This document shows positions 8,795-16,670 of a stretch of DNA of 40,208 bases, piece after piece. The notes beneath the pieces were generated by a model. The model saw only the letters and a program-made list of their open reading frames with translations. It ran no database searches and was not told the DNA's origin. A program made the translations under genes and the position numbers. Each line of letters opens with the position of its first letter. Positions within the stretch are counted from its first letter, which is position 1. The stretch is from JAPOQD01 sp964620555 (GTDB lineage: Bacteria > Pseudomonadota > Gammaproteobacteria > Pseudomonadales > Halieaceae): positions 1 through 40,208 of the forward strand of contig CAZUGZ010000015.1 of the NCBI GenBank assembly GCA_964620555.1, written 5' to 3'.

Positions 8795-8832
8795 TGTTTC
8801 ACCAATCTTCTGCTGCGAACGCCGGTGAAACA
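8795..8832 (+). promoter_or_regulatory. 9-bp inverted repeat covering the era translation start
   Basis: TGTTTCACC at 8795-8803 and GGTGAAACA at 8824-8832 are perfect reverse complements around a 20-base loop. The right arm contains the only Shine-Dalgarno-like bases of era (GGTGA) and ends on the A of its ATG. In RNA this stem would hide the era start. It lies directly downstream of rnc, whose product cuts double-stranded RNA. No T-run follows, so it is not an intrinsic terminator. A regulatory role is inferred. Confidence 0.5.
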
Positions 8833-9725
8833 TGCAGGCTAGCCAATCACGCAGCGGCTTTGTGGCCCTGGTCGGCCGGCCCAATGTGGGCAAATCGACC
8901 CTGCTCAACCACATGCTCGGACAGAAGATCAGTATCACTTCGCGCAAGCCCCAGACCACGCGCCACCAGGTGCTGGGCATCAAGACCACGGACGCTACCC
9001 AGATCGTCTTCGTAGACACACCGGGCCTGCACAAACGTGAAACCAGGGCCATCAATCGCTACATGAACCAGACTGCCAGCCAGGCGATTCGCGAAGTGGA
9101 CCTGTTGGTCATGGTCGTGGACCGTACCCGCTGGACCGAGGAAGACGAACTGGTGCTGGACCGCCTCAGAATGGCCGCCGCGCCCGTCTTTCTGGCGATC
9201 AATAAAGTGGACCTGTTGGCGGACAAGGAACAATTGTTGCCCCACATCCAGTCCTTGGCGAAACGCTTCGCATTTCGTGAAATTCTCCCGATCTCCGCCC
9301 TGCGCCGGCACAACGTGGAACAACTGGAACGGGTGATCAGCGCCGAATTGCCCCCGGGCCAGCACCTCTTCCCCGCGGCCCAGGTTACCGACCGCAGCCA
9401 GCGTTTTCTCGCCGCCGAAATAGTGCGGGAAAAAATCACCCGTCAATTGGGGGATGAGTTGCCCTACGCGGCCACGGTGGAAATCGAGCAGTTCCGGCAG
9501 CGGGGCAAGCTACTTCACATCGCCGCACTGGTGCTGGTGGAGCGCGACAGCCAGAAACGGATATTGATCGGCGATGGTGGCGAGCGCATGCGGAGAATCG
9601 GTTCCGAAGCGCGGCGCGACATGGAAGCCCTGTTTGAACGCAGGGTCATGCTGCGCCTGTGGGTCAAGGTTCGCTCCGGCTGGTCCGACGACCGGCGCGC
9701 CCTGAAGAGCCTGGGTTACCGGTAG
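8832..9725 (+). CDS. era: GTPase Era
   Basis: Essential Ras-like GTPase with a KH domain that binds the 3' end of 16S rRNA and checks maturation of the 30S subunit. The 297-residue product has G1 GRPNVGKST (residues 15-23), the switch region SRKPQTTRHQVLGI, G3 DTPGLH, G4 NKVD and a C-terminal KH domain (about 200-297, with ILIGDGGERMRRIGSEAR). Length and motifs match the family. The ATG at 8832 has a poor, very close ribosome-binding site that is part of an inverted repeat, so translation may be controlled. It follows rnc and precedes recO by 28 bases, the usual order. Confidence 0.97.
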   Translation: MQASQSRSGFVALVGRPNVGKSTLLNHMLGQKISITSRKPQTTRHQVLGIKTTDATQIVFVDTPGLHKRETRAINRYMNQTASQAIREVDLLVMVVDRTRWTEEDELVLDRLRMAAAPVFLAINKVDLLADKEQLLPHIQSLAKRFAFREILPISALRRHNVEQLERVISAELPPGQHLFPAAQVTDRSQRFLAAEIVREKITRQLGDELPYAATVEIEQFRQRGKLLHIAALVLVERDSQKRILIGDGGERMRRIGSEARRDMEALFERRVMLRLWVKVRSGWSDDRRALKSLGYR

Positions 9726-9753
9726 GCGGGGCCCGGCGTCATCACCGGCTGCC

Positions 9754-10464
9754 ATGCGCGTCCTGTTGCAATCTGCCTACGTTCTGCATACCCGGCCCTG
9801 GCGTGACAGTTCCGCGCTGGTGGACCTGTTCAGCAGCGATCACGGCCGGGTCTCCCTGTTGGCCAAGGGCGCCAGGACCGGTCGGCGTTCCCGTGGCGGC
9901 AGTCGGGCAGCCCTGTTGCAACCCTTCGTGCCCCTGCTGTGCTCCTGGAGCGGCCGCTCCAGCCTGCGCACCTGCACCGGCTGTGAGCCGCGCGCGGCGG
10001 CGCTGGCACTGCGCGGGCAGCGCCTGTATTGCGGTTTGTACGTGAACGAGTTGACCAGTCGTCTGCTGCATCGGGAGGACCCCCACCCCCGTCTGTTTGA
10101 ACACTACGAACGGGCGCTGACTGCGCTGGGCGTGGCAGAGGATTGCGAGCAGGTACTGCGGCAGTTCGAGTTCCGGCTGTTGGAAGAACTCGGCTACGGC
10201 TTTGAGCTGATCGTCGATGGGCGGAGTGGAGAGCCAGTGGAACCGGGCTGCGAGTACCGGTTTCACCAGGAGTACGGTTTGGTTCGGGAAACCGCTGAGG
10301 TGGGGCAGGCCGGCAGCTTCAACGGAGCAGATTTGCACAAGCTCAGCCGCGGCGAATTCGATGCGTCGAGTCGCCATTGCGCCAAGCGGTTGATGCGGGT
10401 GGCACTGGCCTCGCACCTGGGAGACAAACCCCTCAAGAGTCGCGAATTGTTCGCCCGGGAATAG
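9754..10464 (+). CDS. recO: DNA repair protein RecO
   Basis: Recombination mediator that works with RecR (and RecF) to load RecA onto SSB-coated single-stranded DNA. The 236-residue product starts with the OB-fold (LLQSAYVLHTRPWRDSSALV, then GRVSLLAKGAR), followed by a helical domain with RLYCGLYVNELTSRLL and FEFRLLEELGYGF, all typical of gammaproteobacterial RecO. Four cysteines occur within residues 66-91, but they do not form the classic zinc-binding pattern. It closes the lepA-to-recO series. In many relatives pdxJ follows; here the next gene is adk after a 170-base gap. Confidence 0.93.
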   Translation: MRVLLQSAYVLHTRPWRDSSALVDLFSSDHGRVSLLAKGARTGRRSRGGSRAALLQPFVPLLCSWSGRSSLRTCTGCEPRAAALALRGQRLYCGLYVNELTSRLLHREDPHPRLFEHYERALTALGVAEDCEQVLRQFEFRLLEELGYGFELIVDGRSGEPVEPGCEYRFHQEYGLVRETAEVGQAGSFNGADLHKLSRGEFDASSRHCAKRLMRVALASHLGDKPLKSRELFARE

Positions 10465-10490
10465 TGTTTGTGCCCGCGTCGACACCGGGG

Positions 10491-10572
10491 ACGGGTCGGC
10501 GTGCCCGTTGCGGCTGGCCAGAAACGGTATCTGGCGACTGTGAAGCGTGGGCCGCCGCCTGGGCCCGGCGGC
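10491..10572 (+). other. series of small GC-rich inverted repeats in the recO-adk gap
   Basis: Three short stems follow one another in the 170-base gap before adk: ACGGG/CCCGT (10491-10495 with 10504-10508), GCCAG/CTGGC (10517-10521 with 10531-10535) and GCCGCC/GGCGGC (10551-10556 with 10567-10572). None is followed by a T-run, so a classical terminator is not supported. They could form a structured leader of adk or be chance in GC-rich DNA. Apart from these and the adk ribosome-binding site (GGGAGGA at 10618-10624) I see nothing in the gap. Confidence 0.3.
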
Positions 10573-10634
10573 TTGCTGCCCTCCTCCGGGCTGTGTAAGG
10601 TGCGCTTCCACGGCACAGGGAGGACGAACCGGCC

Positions 10635-11282
10635 ATGCGATTGATTCTGTTGGGTGCCCCCGGCGCCGGCAAGGGCACTCAGGCTCGCTTTATCTGCGAA
10701 TCCCTGCACATTCCCCAAATTTCCACCGGTGACATGTTGCGCGCCGCGATCGAGGCTGGCTCCGAGTTGGGGGAGCGTGCACGGGTGGTGATGGAATCGG
10801 GTGGCCTGGTCTCCGATGACGTGATTGTGGGGCTGGTCACAGAGCGCATTGGGCAACCGGATTGTGCCGGGGGGTTTCTGTTCGACGGTTTCCCGCGCAC
10901 CATACCCCAGGCCCAGGCCATGGTGGATGCCGGGGTCGGGATAGACCTGGTGCTGGAATTGGCGGTGCCGGACCAGGACATCGTGGCGCGGCTGAGTGGC
11001 CGCCGCATTCACCAGAATTCCGGCCGGGTCTATCACCTCGAACACAATCCGCCGCAGCGGGCCGGGGTCGACGACCTGACCGGAGAAGCGCTGATACAGC
11101 GGGATGATGATCAGGAGGCAACAGTGCGGGTTCGCCTGGGCGTATACCACGAGCAGACTGCCCCGCTGATAGAGTTCTACGCCCAACTCGAAGACGGCCC
11201 CCGCTACCATCGGGTTTCCGGGCTGGGCTCGGTGGAAGAAATCCGCCAGCGGGTGTTGCAATCCCTGTCCTCGCTATCCTGA
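10635..11282 (+). CDS. adk: adenylate kinase
   Basis: Converts ATP plus AMP to two ADP in the cytoplasm. The 215-residue product has the P-loop GAPGAGKGTQ (residues 7-16), the AMP-binding ISTGDMLRAA and FDGFPRTIPQA segments, and a long LID (about residues 122-160, GRRIHQNSGRVYHLEHNPP) as in long-form bacterial enzymes. The LID lacks the zinc cysteines, as usual in Gram-negatives. The ATG at 10635 follows GGGAGGA with good spacing. It ends 22 bases before the convergent mobA. tsaB also follows adk in Pseudomonas, so mobA may be an insertion into an older adk-tsaB pair. Confidence 0.97.
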   Translation: MRLILLGAPGAGKGTQARFICESLHIPQISTGDMLRAAIEAGSELGERARVVMESGGLVSDDVIVGLVTERIGQPDCAGGFLFDGFPRTIPQAQAMVDAGVGIDLVLELAVPDQDIVARLSGRRIHQNSGRVYHLEHNPPQRAGVDDLTGEALIQRDDDQEATVRVRLGVYHEQTAPLIEFYAQLEDGPRYHRVSGLGSVEEIRQRVLQSLSSLS

Positions 11283-11304
11283 ACGGTGGCGGTAGTTGAT
11301 GGTT

Positions 11305-11850
11305 TCAGTTGTAGTTGGCAAATTTTTCCGGGCAATCGGAAAAATCCACCGGCCGGCAGTTCATTTCCCGATACCAGCCCTGCACCGAGCGGCCACCGCT
11401 GTCGAGATAGGCCCGCAGGGGCGTCAAACAACGTCGGCGCAGGGCGCAGAACAGGTACTGGGGGCGCAGGCCGTCGTGGGAGTACACCAGTTCCAGCTTT
11501 TGCTCCCATAGCACCTCCAGCAGCCGCGACGCCAATTGCCGGGGTGGGTGAGGGCAGTCACAGGGCAACACTACCGAGCAATCGGTATCGCTGCGTTCCA
11601 ACCCGGCGGCAATTCCGGCCAGCGGGCCCTGGTAGTCGGGCAACTCGTCGGCTACCACCGGGGCCAGCTCTGCATAGCGTTCCAGGTTGCGGTTGCAACT
11701 GATGAGAAGCCGGTCCACCTGGGGGGCGAAATCGTCCAGCAGCACCTCGATCCGGGTGCGCTCTCCCCACGGTAGCAGACCCTTGTCGGCCCCCCCGGCG
11801 CGTCGCCCCCGCCCTCCAGCGAGGACGATGCCGGTAATTGCCTGTTTCAT
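11305..11850 (-). CDS. mobA: molybdenum cofactor guanylyltransferase MobA
   Basis: Transfers GMP from GTP to molybdopterin to make the guanine dinucleotide form of the cofactor. The 181-residue product starts MKQAITGIVLAGGRGRRAGG, the nucleotidyltransferase loop, followed by ADKGLLPWG and later ELPDYQGPLAGIAAGLE and VVLPCDCP (metal-binding Asp), all MobA hallmarks. In LAGGxxxRxGG the usual Met after Arg is Ala, a mild deviation. The ATG at 11850 starts the conserved part. The frame is open upstream to 11895, but those residues do not fit the family. It is alone on the minus strand between adk and tsaB. Its presence implies a molybdoenzyme elsewhere in the genome. Confidence 0.9.
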   Translation of the reverse strand: MKQAITGIVLAGGRGRRAGGADKGLLPWGERTRIEVLLDDFAPQVDRLLISCNRNLERYAELAPVVADELPDYQGPLAGIAAGLERSDTDCSVVLPCDCPHPPRQLASRLLEVLWEQKLELVYSHDGLRPQYLFCALRRRCLTPLRAYLDSGGRSVQGWYREMNCRPVDFSDCPEKFANYN

Positions 11851-11869
11851 GGCGAACTGTTCCCAAGCC

Positions 11870-11883
11870 GCATCACGTGATGC
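11870..11883. promoter_or_regulatory. perfect 14-bp palindrome between divergent mobA and tsaB
   Basis: GCATCACGTGATGC is its own reverse complement and lies 20 bases upstream of the mobA start. A second, looser inverted pair, AGATAA (11885-11890) and TTATCT (11907-11912), sits next to it. Both fall in the 110-base divergent intergenic region, a natural place for an operator. No regulator can be named from the sequence. Confidence 0.4.
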
Positions 11884-11960
11884 AAGATAAACCATTTCGG
11901 GTTACCTTATCTCAAAAGCCCTGCTCAGTGCCCCCCCAAACTGCAGAACACGCCATTGAA

Positions 11961-12659
11961 ATGCCCAATATCCTCGCCATCGATACCGCCACCGACGTCT
12001 GCTCGGTCGGAATCCAACGCGGCGCCAGTGTGAACTGCATCAGCGAAAACATACCCCGTCAACACAGTCAGCGCCTGTTCGGCATGCTGTCGGAACTGTT
12101 GCCGAATGGCCTGCGGGAGCATGACGTGGAACTCCTGGCCTACAACCACGGCCCTGGTTCCTTCACCGGTTTGCGCATTGCGGCCAGTGCGGTGCAGGGT
12201 CTGGCCTTTAGCAACGGGCTGCCGGTAACAGGTATTTCCACCCTGGCCTGCCTCGCCGAAGGCGCCAGGCGGCGGGCCGAAGTGGTGCCGGGGGAGGTGG
12301 CCCTGGTGCTGCTCGATGCCCGGCTCGACGAAGTCTACTGGGGCAGCTACGCCATTGAGGAGGACGGGGTCCGGCCGCTGGCTGCCGATGCGGTCTGCCC
12401 ACCGGCGGATATACCGGTGCCGGCCACCCCGGTGGTGGCGGTGGGCAGTGGCCTGCAGTATCGAACGGCTTTTGTGGCCGGGGTCGAAGACAAAATCCTG
12501 CGCAGCCCGAGCCCGGCCTGGCCGGACATCCTCGATTTGCTGACGCTGGCCGGACGTTCCTGGCAGGACGGGCAGAGGCTCTCGGCGCAGCAGGCGATTC
12601 CAGTGTACCTGCACGACGCCAGCGGCTGGAGCAAGCTGGCCCCGCGGGAGCCGCGGTGA
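11961..12659 (+). CDS. tsaB: tRNA t6A modification protein TsaB
   Basis: Partner of TsaD and TsaE in making N6-threonylcarbamoyladenosine at position 37 of ANN-decoding tRNAs. The 232-residue product starts MPNILAIDTATDVCSVGI, the ASKHA-fold phosphate-1-like motif, followed by NHGPGSFTGLRIA and VQGLAF, typical of TsaB/YeaZ. Length matches the family (about 230). The ATG at 11961 gives the standard start; the open frame further upstream to 11838 looks non-coding and runs into the mobA start region. The stop overlaps the uppP start by 4 bases (GTGA), indicating coupling. Confidence 0.93.
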   Translation: MPNILAIDTATDVCSVGIQRGASVNCISENIPRQHSQRLFGMLSELLPNGLREHDVELLAYNHGPGSFTGLRIAASAVQGLAFSNGLPVTGISTLACLAEGARRRAEVVPGEVALVLLDARLDEVYWGSYAIEEDGVRPLAADAVCPPADIPVPATPVVAVGSGLQYRTAFVAGVEDKILRSPSPAWPDILDLLTLAGRSWQDGQRLSAQQAIPVYLHDASGWSKLAPREPR

Positions 12660-13459
12660 CGGATTGGCTGCAGGCGGTATTGCTGGCGCTGGTTCAGGGG
12701 CTCACCGAGTTCCTGCCGGTTTCCAGTGCGGCGCATTTGATCCTGCCCAGCCAACTGCTGGGTTGGCCGGATCAGGGTCTGGCTTTCGATGTGGCGGTGC
12801 ATATGGGGTCGTTGCTGGCGGTTGTGGCCTGGTTGCGGAGAGACCTGGCGCAGTTGCTGGTGGATTGTCGCCAAAGCATCGGCCAGCGCCGCTTGAATCC
12901 GGGGTCACGCATGGTTCTGTACCTGGCGGTGGCGACCCTGCCGGCGGGCCTGGCCGGACTGCTGGCCGCAGACCTGGTGGCGGGACAACTGCGCAGCATT
13001 TGGGTCATCGCCACCACCACGCTGGTGTTCGGTTTGCTGCTGGGCTTTGCCGACCTTCGCGGTCGTCGCCGAGGCATCGATAGCGCCGGCCTGACCTGGC
13101 GCAGCGTGCTGTGGATCGGCCTGGCGCAGGCGTTGGCGATCGTGCCGGGCACTTCCCGTTCCGGGGTAACCATGACCATGGCCCTGTTGTGCGGGTTGGG
13201 ACGCCGGGAAGCGGCGCGATTTTCCTTCCTGTTGGCGATTCCCGTGATTGCCGCTGCCGGGCTGCAGCAGGCCCTGGAACTGGGCCGCGGCGCAGTCGTT
13301 GTGGAATGGGGTCAGCTGCTGCTGGCTACCCTGACCTCGGCGCTGGCCGCCTACGCCTGCATCGGTGCTTTTCTCGCCCTGATCGAGCGCGTGGGTTTCC
13401 TGCCCTTTGCAGTGTATCGGGTACTGCTGGCCCTGCTGCTGTTCGGTATTGCGTGGTAG
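12656..13459 (+). CDS. uppP: undecaprenyl-diphosphate phosphatase UppP (BacA)
   Basis: Integral membrane enzyme that dephosphorylates undecaprenyl diphosphate, recycling the lipid carrier of peptidoglycan and O-antigen synthesis; it also gives bacitracin tolerance. The 267-residue product contains the two family signatures QGLTEFLPVSSAAHL (near residue 14) and PGTSRSGVTMT (near residue 164), plus about seven hydrophobic segments. The first signature has Gln where E. coli has Glu; this occurs in many family members and the following Glu is kept. The start is GTG at 12656, overlapping the tsaB stop, so it is probably translated by coupling. Confidence 0.94.
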   Translation: MTDWLQAVLLALVQGLTEFLPVSSAAHLILPSQLLGWPDQGLAFDVAVHMGSLLAVVAWLRRDLAQLLVDCRQSIGQRRLNPGSRMVLYLAVATLPAGLAGLLAADLVAGQLRSIWVIATTTLVFGLLLGFADLRGRRRGIDSAGLTWRSVLWIGLAQALAIVPGTSRSGVTMTMALLCGLGRREAARFSFLLAIPVIAAAGLQQALELGRGAVVVEWGQLLLATLTSALAAYACIGAFLALIERVGFLPFAVYRVLLALLLFGIAW

Positions 13460-13481
13460 CGATAACCGGTCGCCGGTGGTC

Positions 13482-13490
13482 TGTTACCAT
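13482..13490 (+). promoter_or_regulatory. possible extended -10 promoter of trpS
   Basis: TGTTACCAT lies in the 74-base gap between uppP and trpS and fits an extended -10 (TG-n-TACCAT). There is no good -35 at 17 bases. Transcription would begin near 13497 and give a leader of about 37 bases, ending in GAGGA close to the ATG. Confidence 0.3.
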
Positions 13491-13533
13491 AGGCGCCGTC
13501 GTCGTTCCTGCTTGATTGGAAATGTGAGGATTC

Positions 13534-14541
13534 ATGGCCAGACACCGCGTATTGACGGGTATCACCACCACCGGTACCCCTCACCTTGGCAATTATGTGG
13601 GCGCGATCCGACCCTCGGTGCGGGCCAGCGGAGACGAGGAGATCGACTCCTATTTTTTTCTGGCGGATTACCATGCCCTGATCAAATCGGGCGACCCGGC
13701 ACAGCTGCGGCAGTCGTCCAGGGAAATTGCCAGCACCTGGCTGGCGCTGGGCCTGGACACCAACAATTCCACTTTCTATCGACAGAGCGACATTCCCGAA
13801 ATTACCGAATTGACCTGGATTTTGACCTGTAGCGCGGCCAAGGGCCTGATGAATCGGGCCCATGCCTACAAGGCCGCGGTACAGGATAATGAGCGAGCGG
13901 GAGCAGACCCTGATTTTGGTATCAACATGGGATTGTTCAGTTACCCCATCCTCATGGCGGCGGATATCCTCGTGTTCAATGCCCATGAGGTGCCGGTGGG
14001 ACGCGACCAGTTTCAGCATGTGGAAATGGCCCGCGATATTGCCCAGCGCTTCAACCATCACTATGGGGAGGTATTTACCCTGCCCCGGGCAGAGGTCGAT
14101 GAACACGTGGCAGTCCTGCAGGGACTGGATGGCCGCAAGATGAGCAAGAGTTACAACAACACCATTCCCCTGTTCGAGACCCCCCAGCGGTTGCGCAAGT
14201 CGATCAACAAAATCAAAACCAATCTGCTGGAGCCCGGCCAACCGAAGAACCCGGACGATTCCATCGTCTTTCAGATCTGGCAGGCTTTTGCCAGTCCCCG
14301 ACAGAGTGAGGAAATGCGCCGGCAGTTTGCCGAGGGCATCGCCTGGGGCGAGGCCAAACGGCAACTGTTTGAACTGATCGACGCCGAACTGAGCCCGGCC
14401 CGGGAACGCTATCGACAACTGCTGGCTGACCCCGGATTCGTGGAGAGCGAACTGCAGCGGGGTGCGCAGCGCGCCCGTGGGCAGGCTGCCCGTCTGCTGG
14501 ACCGGGTGCGCAGTGCAATCGGTATCGGGCCGATGCAGTAG
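13534..14541 (+). CDS. trpS: tryptophanyl-tRNA synthetase
   Basis: Class I aminoacyl-tRNA synthetase that charges tRNA-Trp. The 335-residue product has the HIGH-type motif in TTGTPHLGNYVGA (residues 12-24) and the KMSKS loop in DGRKMSKSYNNTI near residue 203. NMGLFSYPILMAADIL and VPVGRDQFQHVEMARDIA line the active site as in other TrpRS. Length is normal. The start ATG has GAGGA 4 bases upstream. It is convergent with ugd (32 bases between stops); no clear terminator hairpin is visible there. Confidence 0.97.
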   Translation: MARHRVLTGITTTGTPHLGNYVGAIRPSVRASGDEEIDSYFFLADYHALIKSGDPAQLRQSSREIASTWLALGLDTNNSTFYRQSDIPEITELTWILTCSAAKGLMNRAHAYKAAVQDNERAGADPDFGINMGLFSYPILMAADILVFNAHEVPVGRDQFQHVEMARDIAQRFNHHYGEVFTLPRAEVDEHVAVLQGLDGRKMSKSYNNTIPLFETPQRLRKSINKIKTNLLEPGQPKNPDDSIVFQIWQAFASPRQSEEMRRQFAEGIAWGEAKRQLFELIDAELSPARERYRQLLADPGFVESELQRGAQRARGQAARLLDRVRSAIGIGPMQ

Positions 14542-14573
14542 ACCCACCTGGGGCTGCGGTAACTCCCCCGGTT

Positions 14574-15911
14574 TCAGTCGTACGCCGTCTCTCCACGGCC
14601 GATGGCGTAGTAGCGGAACCCCCTGGCCCTGAGCACCTTGGGCTCGAACAGGTTGCGGCCATCGAAAATCAGCGGTTGCTTCAGTTGCGCCTTGATGTGG
14701 TCAAAGTCGGGGGCCTGAAAAATGCGCCATTCGGTCACGATCACCAGGGCGTCGGCACCGGCCAGCGCTGCCTCTGGACTGTCCGCCAGCAGCAGGTCGT
14801 CGCGTTCGCCGTAGAGTTGCCGGGCCTGGGCCATGGCAACCGGATCGTGGGCCTGCACCCGGCAGCCTGCGCCCCACAGGGCCTCCAGCAGGTTGCGGCT
14901 GGGAGCATCGCGCATGTCGTCGGTATTGGGTTTGAAGGACAAACCCCACACGGCAAAGGTGCGGCCCGCCAGGTCGCCGTCAAAATGGTGTTCGATCTTG
15001 CGGAACAGCAGTTGCTTTTGCCGGCGATTGACCTCTTCGACCGCGCTGAGGATGCGCATCGGGTAGTTGTGGGAGTCGGCGGTTTGGACCAGGGCCGACA
15101 AATCCTTGGGAAAACAGGAACCACCGTAGCCGGCGCCGGGATAGATAAAGGAGTATCCGATGCGGCTGTCCGAACCAATGCCCTGGCGCACCTTTTCGAT
15201 ATCGGCTCCCACCCTTTCGGCGAGGTTGGCCATCTCGTTCATGAAACTGATCTTGGTGGCGAGCAGCGAGTTGGCTGCGTATTTGGTCAGTTCCGCCGAG
15301 CGCGGATCCATGACCATCAGGCGGTCCCGGTTGCGGTTGAACGGCGCGTAGAGTTCTCGCAGCAGTTCGGCCGTTCTGGGGTTGTCGGTGCCCACCACAA
15401 TGCGGTCTGGTTTCATGAAGTCATCGACGGCGGCTCCCTCCTTCAGAAACTCCGGGTTGGAGACCACATCAAACTCGCAGGCAACCTGCCGTTGCGCCAG
15501 GGATTGTCGAATGATCTCGCCGACCCGGTCGGCGGTACCCACCGGTACGGTAGATTTATTGACGATGATTCGATAATTTTCCAGGTGACTGCCGATGGTG
15601 GTGGCCACTTGCCACACCTGGCGCAGGTCGGCCGCGCCATCGGCATCCTGGGGGGTGCCCACCGCTACGAACAGGAACAGGCCGTGGGCTACCCCGGCCT
15701 CGGTATCGGTGGTAAAGCCGAGCTGCCTGAGCCCGAGGTTACGTTGCAGCAGCGCCTCGAGCCCCGGTTCGAAAATGGGTATTTCGCCCTGCCTCAATCC
15801 GGCGATCCGTTCTTCGTCCACGTCGACACACAGCACCTCATTGCCCACTTCGGCGAGGCAGGTCCCGGTCACAAGACCGACGTAGCCGGTCCCAAAGATG
15901 GTAATTTTCAT
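14574..15911 (-). CDS. ugd: UDP-glucose 6-dehydrogenase
   Basis: Oxidises UDP-glucose to UDP-glucuronate with two NAD+; cytoplasmic. UDP-glucuronate feeds capsule, lipid A modification and glucuronolipid pathways. The 445-residue product has the Rossmann start MKITIFGTGYVGLVTGTCLAE. The catalytic Cys266 lies in GAGYGGSCFPKDL, with NKSTVPVGT and SNPEFLKEGAAVDDF in the expected places, followed by the C-terminal UDP-binding domain (AVWGLSFKPNTDDMRDAPS). The start ATG at 15911 has no obvious Shine-Dalgarno. It lies 78 bases downstream of the Mpo1-like gene on the same strand and could belong to the same transcript as the lipid-type genes upstream, where a UDP-sugar-using GT4 would be a natural consumer. 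Confidence 0.96.
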   Translation of the reverse strand: MKITIFGTGYVGLVTGTCLAEVGNEVLCVDVDEERIAGLRQGEIPIFEPGLEALLQRNLGLRQLGFTTDTEAGVAHGLFLFVAVGTPQDADGAADLRQVWQVATTIGSHLENYRIIVNKSTVPVGTADRVGEIIRQSLAQRQVACEFDVVSNPEFLKEGAAVDDFMKPDRIVVGTDNPRTAELLRELYAPFNRNRDRLMVMDPRSAELTKYAANSLLATKISFMNEMANLAERVGADIEKVRQGIGSDSRIGYSFIYPGAGYGGSCFPKDLSALVQTADSHNYPMRILSAVEEVNRRQKQLLFRKIEHHFDGDLAGRTFAVWGLSFKPNTDDMRDAPSRNLLEALWGAGCRVQAHDPVAMAQARQLYGERDDLLLADSPEAALAGADALVIVTEWRIFQAPDFDHIKAQLKQPLIFDGRNLFEPKVLRARGFRYYAIGRGETAYD

Positions 15912-15989
15912 GTGGGCAGAAGCAGCGGTTCCGGACCCGTAGCCTGCGCCTGACCTAAGGAACGGCCAACAGCCCCGGTGGCCCGCTAT

Positions 15990-16637
15990 CTACTGTGCCA
16001 GGCTGTGGGCTTCGGCGGGAACATCTCGATACCAATCACTCATGTCGTCGTAGAGGTCGCCCTTGAGTAAATGATAGGGCGCACGATGGTAGATCTTGAT
16101 GTCGTGGAAGGGATCAGTGAGGATTTTGGTGGCCCAGACCAGGCCGGATTGCACCCCCATCAGGAAAAACAGCTGCACCGTGCGGAACAGCACCGCACCG
16201 ATGCCGGTAAACAGCCACAGCACGGCGGTGTTGTAGATCAGGCCCCGCTCCACTCGCTGTTCGCTGAACAGGCCGAGGAAGCTTGGGTCCAGCAGCAGAA
16301 TGATGGGCAGGGCGAACCAGATGGAAAGCAGTACCACCTTCCTGCGCAGGTTGTAGCCCACTTTGACACTTTCCTTGTACTGGTGGGTGGCCTGGTTGAT
16401 CTCGTCATAGCTTTTGGGCTCAAAGAAAAAATGGCCGATCTGGCGCAATATCATGGCCAGCAACCAACCCACCATGACCGCTGCAACCGGGTCGACAAAG
16501 ATCAGGTAATAGCTGGCAATGAAACAGCTTGCGCTGCACAGGTGCAGGGTTTGATTGATCCGGCTGTGGTGATAGTAACGATGGTCGTCCCAGCGTTGCT
16601 GGTGCAACTCTTCCCGGAAGGTCATCTCGTTCTCCAT
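15990..16637 (-). CDS. small multi-pass membrane protein, Mpo1/DUF962-like (putative)
   Basis: Up to 215 residues with four or five hydrophobic segments (about residues 30-47, 50-68, 103-125, 137-160 and possibly 160-172). I do not recognise an assigned gene. The stretch YYHHSRINQTLHL followed by a hydrophobic pair and RQIGHFFFEPKS resembles Mpo1/DUF962 membrane proteins, which have an N-terminal His cluster and a GHxxFE motif. Yeast Mpo1 is an Fe(II)-dependent dioxygenase in fatty acid alpha-oxidation. This likeness is from memory of the motif pattern, not from a search. There are two possible starts: ATG 16637, or ATG 16625, which has GGAG 6 bases upstream and may be the true one. It lies 33 bases after the PSD-like gene on the same strand, so co-transcription is likely and a role in lipid chemistry is plausible. 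Confidence 0.6.
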   Translation of the reverse strand: MENEMTFREELHQQRWDDHRYYHHSRINQTLHLCSASCFIASYYLIFVDPVAAVMVGWLLAMILRQIGHFFFEPKSYDEINQATHQYKESVKVGYNLRRKVVLLSIWFALPIILLLDPSFLGLFSEQRVERGLIYNTAVLWLFTGIGAVLFRTVQLFFLMGVQSGLVWATKILTDPFHDIKIYHRAPYHLLKGDLYDDMSDWYRDVPAEAHSLAQ

Positions 16638-16670
16638 TCTTTCGGGGCAAGCGGATAATGATAGCGCAAT

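Noticed and set aside
14542..14573. search for a bidirectional terminator between trpS and ugd
   Set aside because: The 32-base gap has no stem followed by a T-run on either strand.
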